DNA of 64,000 nt. Source: Pseudomonas nitroreducens. GTDB taxonomy: Bacteria; Pseudomonadota; Gammaproteobacteria; Pseudomonadales; Pseudomonadaceae. Of the stretch, positions 60,514 to 64,000 are shown in pieces (position 1 is the first letter of the stretch; every line of letters begins with the position of its first letter). The translations under genes and the position numbers were made by a program. Location: assembly GCF_014204515.1 (NCBI RefSeq), contig NZ_JACHLI010000001.1, positions 1 through 64,000 on the forward strand. Direction: 5' to 3'. The notes below the pieces were generated by a model, which ran no database searches, was not told the origin of the DNA, and saw only the letters and a program-made list of their open reading frames with translations.

Positions 60514-61071
60514 GTGGACTGGAAGGAGCTTCACTCATTCCACATCGTGCACCGTGGTGAATATGACCTGCTCTTCGAGATGATCCTGCCCGACTATGGC
60601 GTCGACGGGCTGTTGGTGCGCCAGCAACCTAACGACATCCAGGTGATCATGTCGGAAATCGTGAGACGCTGGATCGAAGAGGGACATGCTGAGTTCCTCA
60701 CATACGTAGCCCAAGGACTGCGCTTGAAGAAAGCGCTCATCTCCACCTCACGTGCGATTAGTCGGCGCCTCTCGGGAACGTTGGCCAAGATCAGTGAGCG
60801 GCAATGCCTTGGCGCACTCGTCGACCACGACGCTCAGGCCTTCACGGCCTACGTCACGAACCTTTGGGAGGGGTACAGAAACACGCAGACCTTTACCGAC
60901 CTGGTGGAATCGGTGATGGAAGCGCCAGGCCGGCTAGATGAACTCAGGAAAGCCAAGGTAACGCGTTACCAGGCAATGCGGCTGCACGAGTGCTTGCCCT
61001 GTGACTGGCTGCTCGACCGTATGGGTCTAGCGTACCAGACAAGGGCAATGGCAAACGTGATGGGACTTTAG
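60514..61071 (+). CDS. Unknown helical protein
   Basis: 185 residues starting at GTG 60514 with AAGGAG 5 nt upstream, preferred over ATG 60457, which has no site. Helical, with RQCLGALVDHDAQAFTAYVT. No family recognised. Overlaps the convergent gene by 4 nt. Confidence 0.6.
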   Translation: MDWKELHSFHIVHRGEYDLLFEMILPDYGVDGLLVRQQPNDIQVIMSEIVRRWIEEGHAEFLTYVAQGLRLKKALISTSRAISRRLSGTLAKISERQCLGALVDHDAQAFTAYVTNLWEGYRNTQTFTDLVESVMEAPGRLDELRKAKVTRYQAMRLHECLPCDWLLDRMGLAYQTRAMANVMGL

Positions 61072-61757
61072 CCGCCGTTTATCGTTTCCGAACTGAGGTC
61101 GGCGCCAACGAACTTGAGCAGTGCGATCTCATTGGAGCAGTAGGTCGAAGACAGGGTGAACGCCAGGTCTCTCCAGGCCTGCTGCTTCTGGATCATTGCG
61201 AACTGGCCGCTCGGCATGGCTTCGATCTCGGGGTCGAGAGCACGGCAAGCCCCAGTACCGATCAGTTCGAAGAACTCGTTCGGGAAGGCCGCGATGAACT
61301 TACCGATATCACCCTGCCGGCGGGCCCTGGAAGCCAGGACTTCCAGCAGACCGGCCAGCGATGTGTCTGGGTTGAACCTGGAGAGGATTTCTAGCCAATC
61401 AGGCTCCCACTTGTCGCCGCCGGTCTCAATGTGCTTGTACAGCATGCACGGGCGGCCGATTTCGACCATGTTCAGCCCGTCGTGCATCATTGCCCCATAG
61501 ACCAGGTCGACCGGAAGTCCATGGTTCTCGATGCGGTCGACGAGGAAATCGCGGCCGGCGGCCGAGTACAGGAGGATCGCCAGCGTCCAGGGGCCAGTGC
61601 CGCTACCAGTCAGGTAGTCACGAATCCCTTCGAGGATGGGCTTGTTGGTGAACAACGGCTTAGCCATTGCATCGAACTGGGCGGCGTCTTTGATCAGGTC
61701 ACCGTTGAGTTCAAACAACTTCCTCAGGCGGTGTTCGGAAAGCAGTGCGGGATTCAT
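61068..61757 (-). CDS. Unknown helical protein
   Basis: 229 residues, GAGAGG before the ATG. Helical with short repeats of helix pairs (WTLAILLYSAAGRDFLVDRI, VDLVYGAMMHDGLNMVEI) like the larger helical proteins in the window. No catalytic motif. Confidence 0.65.
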   Translation of the reverse strand: MNPALLSEHRLRKLFELNGDLIKDAAQFDAMAKPLFTNKPILEGIRDYLTGSGTGPWTLAILLYSAAGRDFLVDRIENHGLPVDLVYGAMMHDGLNMVEIGRPCMLYKHIETGGDKWEPDWLEILSRFNPDTSLAGLLEVLASRARRQGDIGKFIAAFPNEFFELIGTGACRALDPEIEAMPSGQFAMIQKQQAWRDLAFTLSSTYCSNEIALLKFVGADLSSETINGG

Positions 61758-61789
61758 GTGTCACCTCTCGAATCCCTACAATTTACAGA

Positions 61790-61820
61790 ATAAAGAGGGA
61801 CTTTCAATCCCCCTTTTTCC
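61790..61820 (-). terminator. Likely terminator downstream of the gene at 61837
   Basis: On the minus strand AGGGGGA-TTGAAAG-TCCCTCT-TTATT. Confidence 0.55.
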
Positions 61821-61836
61821 ATCATTCCGGTATAGC

Positions 61837-62952
61837 CTACATCTCGAATCCGCCAAGTTCTTTGGCTTTGGCTTTCTTTGGAACTGGTTCTTCCTGATGA
61901 ACTTCGGCGTGTTCGCACTTTCTGATCAAGCCGAAAACATCGATGGGGTCATTTCCACGGGGCTCTGTGATTTTCCCGAGCGGAGATATTGTAACTTTCA
62001 CCCCATCCTCCAGATTGAGCATGTAACCGGTGCCATTGCCGGCCGCATACATTCCGATTAACCCCCCGCTCACCTGCATTTCCTTGGTCGGATCGATCTT
62101 CAGCAGATCCTGGAGTTCAATGGTTCCGTACCAGCACGGCAGGCTTGTGTATCCGCAGTTATCGTAGATGGTTGCTACGTCCTCAATAGGGACTACCGAG
62201 GCCCCAGGTGCGATGCCCATCTCATCATCGGCCTCGATCCACTTGTCGAACTCATCCATGTCCGTTGGTGCCTCGCCAGCGGTGATTGCTGCCAAAGGGC
62301 TTGCATTGAGGAGCCTGAACAGGGACTTGAGACCATCCGTTTTCAGGTGGTCGCCGGCATCCTGGAAGCCACCGTTTGCTTCGATGTCTCCAAAGTCTCG
62401 GTATTGGCGGTTGATATCTTCATCACCAGAAGGGGCAACGTAAACCAGCGGAATTCGCACGTTCTTAACCGCACTGAGAATATCTGATGGGTCGTTTTCA
62501 ATGACCTTCTCTGTGATTGCTTGTCTGATTTCCGTCGAGAGATCGTCGGAGTCGACGTCACAACCTAGCTCATCGGAGATTGCACAGATTTTTTGGACAG
62601 CCTCTTTAACTTTTCTTTCGCTAAATACCATGTCTGAGACAACATCTTCCTGACTGTCTACCCCGAGGTTTCCCTCGAAGCCCATCTCAAGCAAGATGTC
62701 GGTGATGGTGTCACTCCATGACAGCTCGGGGGCTTTCCCAGATTTCGGCGAACGGTAGTCCGTCATTGCCTCGGCGACCTTCACCGACAGCATCTTAAGG
62801 TTGTCTCCCTCGATCCTGATGTCGTGCCAGTGGTAGCTGTCGAATTTCCCTGCAAGCTCGTCGATAAGATCACTCAGGCCGTCACGCCACGAGTCCAGGA
62901 CGTCTACGTTCTCAATCTGGTACTCGTTCCCATCCAGCTCAATCGTTGTCAT
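61837..62952 (-). CDS. Large acidic protein of unknown function
   Basis: 371 residues from ATG 62952 (GGAG). Strongly acidic with a basic C-terminal stretch (PVPKKAKAKELGG). Contains beta-rich regions (YHWHDIRIEGDNLKMLSVKV). No family recognised. Divergent from the gene at 63058. Confidence 0.65.
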   Translation of the reverse strand: MTTIELDGNEYQIENVDVLDSWRDGLSDLIDELAGKFDSYHWHDIRIEGDNLKMLSVKVAEAMTDYRSPKSGKAPELSWSDTITDILLEMGFEGNLGVDSQEDVVSDMVFSERKVKEAVQKICAISDELGCDVDSDDLSTEIRQAITEKVIENDPSDILSAVKNVRIPLVYVAPSGDEDINRQYRDFGDIEANGGFQDAGDHLKTDGLKSLFRLLNASPLAAITAGEAPTDMDEFDKWIEADDEMGIAPGASVVPIEDVATIYDNCGYTSLPCWYGTIELQDLLKIDPTKEMQVSGGLIGMYAAGNGTGYMLNLEDGVKVTISPLGKITEPRGNDPIDVFGLIRKCEHAEVHQEEPVPKKAKAKELGGFEM

Positions 62953-63057
62953 GCCAGGCTCCAATTTTCACCAGTATGGAGAAAGCATGGAATTCAGCTC
63001 AACGGGTATTTGAACCTGGCGCCACTCCATCCCTAGAATTGGGTAGAGGGAGATTAA

Positions 63058-63672
63058 ATGAGCCAGAACATACCCAATCATCTTCACTACGAGATCTACC
63101 AGTCGCTCCAGCACGTTGTGCCGGCGGACGCTGTGCGCCAAGCACTGGTGGAAGATGAAGCCGCGCGCCTCGTAATCTGCGGCCGCAATCCTGAAGAGGT
63201 CGAGGCCTACGCTGCACGCGTTAGAGAGCTTGGCCCGGAGGCCCTGGTCGCCACGGCCTTCGAGATGTGCATCACCAACGATAGGTGCGACGGAGATGGA
63301 AACGTCGGAATCGACCGGGACGGCAAGATCTCTTTCCAGACCCGAGACCTCTACCGACAATTTCTGCTTAATTCCGTCTGCTCAGCGCTTACCACCGCCG
63401 CCGGCCGCGAGCTGGAAGAGCCCGAACTCAAGCTGGTAAGGGACGGGGTTGACCGCCTGAAATCGCAAGGTAGAGTCACTATCTCGGTGGACTCCATTGG
63501 CCACGAGCTCGTGCTGTCCCGCGAAGATTGCTCTGTGTCCGGCGTTACGCTGGGTACACCGATCACTCAGCCGCATTATCGCGATATTGAAACCAGTCTG
63601 ATTCAGTTCGTTGAGCAGTACCTGCCGGCGAACACCAATGAAGTCGACAACTCCCCTGGAGTGAGCGTATGA
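63058..63672 (+). CDS. Unknown protein
   Basis: 204 residues, GAGGGAG before the ATG. Mixed helix/strand; EVEAYAARVRELGPEALVAT and HELVLSREDCSVSGVTLG. Overlaps the next gene by ATGA, so they form an operon. Confidence 0.65.
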   Translation: MSQNIPNHLHYEIYQSLQHVVPADAVRQALVEDEAARLVICGRNPEEVEAYAARVRELGPEALVATAFEMCITNDRCDGDGNVGIDRDGKISFQTRDLYRQFLLNSVCSALTTAAGRELEEPELKLVRDGVDRLKSQGRVTISVDSIGHELVLSREDCSVSGVTLGTPITQPHYRDIETSLIQFVEQYLPANTNEVDNSPGVSV

Positions 63673-64000
63673 GCCAGGTACTGAAGAGCGAGCAGTGGGT
63701 CATCACGGACAAACTCCCCGTCCTGATGGCGCGTATGGACAAGATCAACGAGCGTCTGCGCATGTCCAGCGCGCCGCTGTTGACGATCTCTGTCGAGCCC
63801 CTGGGTGTGCGCACCATGCGCAAGGGACTCCAGGAGATCACTGCCGACTTCAGCAAGGTACGCATCGAGCGTCAAATCGCCGATGACGTGAACCACACCA
63901 AGGTTCTAGCTCATACCCGAATTGCGCTGAGCACCGGGGTGATGACCCACACCTTCTACGATGACCTCAACGAGGAACAGGTCTACGCGATCCAGAACCC
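63669..64000 (+). CDS. Unknown protein, cut by the window end
   Basis: Starts at the ATGA overlap: MSQVLKSEQWVITDKLPVLM. At least 110 residues, frame open to 64000; no stop seen. No family recognised from the visible part. Confidence 0.6.
   Translation, partial: MSQVLKSEQWVITDKLPVLMARMDKINERLRMSSAPLLTISVEPLGVRTMRKGLQEITADFSKVRIERQIADDVNHTKVLAHTRIALSTGVMTHTFYDDLNEEQVYAIQN

Overview
The window looks like part of a large Pseudomonas replicon, most likely a megaplasmid and less likely a jumbo-phage-like element. RecA, Dcd, SthA and the exonuclease VII subunits read as Pseudomonas-type proteins, base composition is GC-rich, and nearly all tRNA genes encode their own CCA. Yet these housekeeping paralogues sit among dozens of small genes of unknown function, with no rRNA, transposase or integrase visible. 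A dense tRNA array plus spare housekeeping genes recalls the pMPPla107-type Pseudomonas megaplasmids; that link is inference from memory, not a database result.

Layout. 1-8.9 kb: a topoisomerase-IA-like protein, xseB-xseA, a ParB-like domain protein, a PPP-type phosphatase, a possible small RNA, a DUF808 membrane protein and an AAA+ ATPase with an AT-rich first part. 8.9-19.9 kb: an HNH nuclease, a tandem pair of unknown paralogues, a NADAR protein, a PIN-like protein, and a hipB-like / ADP-ribosyltransferase / hipA module with twin palindromic operators. 19.9-28.2 kb: rtcB, a 46-residue gene, a second AAA+ ATPase and two more topoisomerase-IA-like paralogues in tandem. 28.2-43.5 kb: recA with a long C-terminal extension, an AlkB-like gene, zinc-ribbon proteins, two adjacent ADP-ribosyltransferase-like genes, large helical proteins, a SthA homologue, a small lipoprotein, DUF4326, Sel1 and HD-domain proteins. 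43.5-48.4 kb: a PTH2-type peptidyl-tRNA hydrolase, an isolated tRNA-Cys, a second phosphatase, MsrB, DUF3841 and a DEDDh exonuclease.

48.4-51.5 kb is a minus-strand array of 22 complete tRNA genes, one degenerate tRNA-Trp, and two odd tRNA-like RNAs of 108 and 258 nt. Both odd RNAs have an encoded CCA, a T-arm-like hairpin and a G3:U70 acceptor pair, but no standard anticodon arm. A 77-nt spacer with a covarying hairpin is duplicated upstream of the two tRNA-Lys genes. A 31-codon ORF and a strong terminator lie 5' of the array. 51.9-64 kb holds a large helical protein, a peptidase-M15-like and a transglutaminase-like exported protein, dcd, a secreted HExxH protein sharing a 19-bp promoter element with recA, a LysM protein, another possible ADP-ribosyltransferase and further unknowns, ending in a truncated gene.

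How it may work together (inference): much of the recognisable content concerns nucleic-acid upkeep (RecA, Exo VII, AlkB, HNH, DEDDh nuclease, topoisomerase-like proteins, Dcd), tRNA and translation supply (tRNA array, RtcB, PTH2, tRNA-like RNAs) and ADP-ribose chemistry (three clear and one possible ADP-ribosyltransferase, one NADAR protein). The element therefore seems to carry parts of its own DNA-maintenance and translation support.
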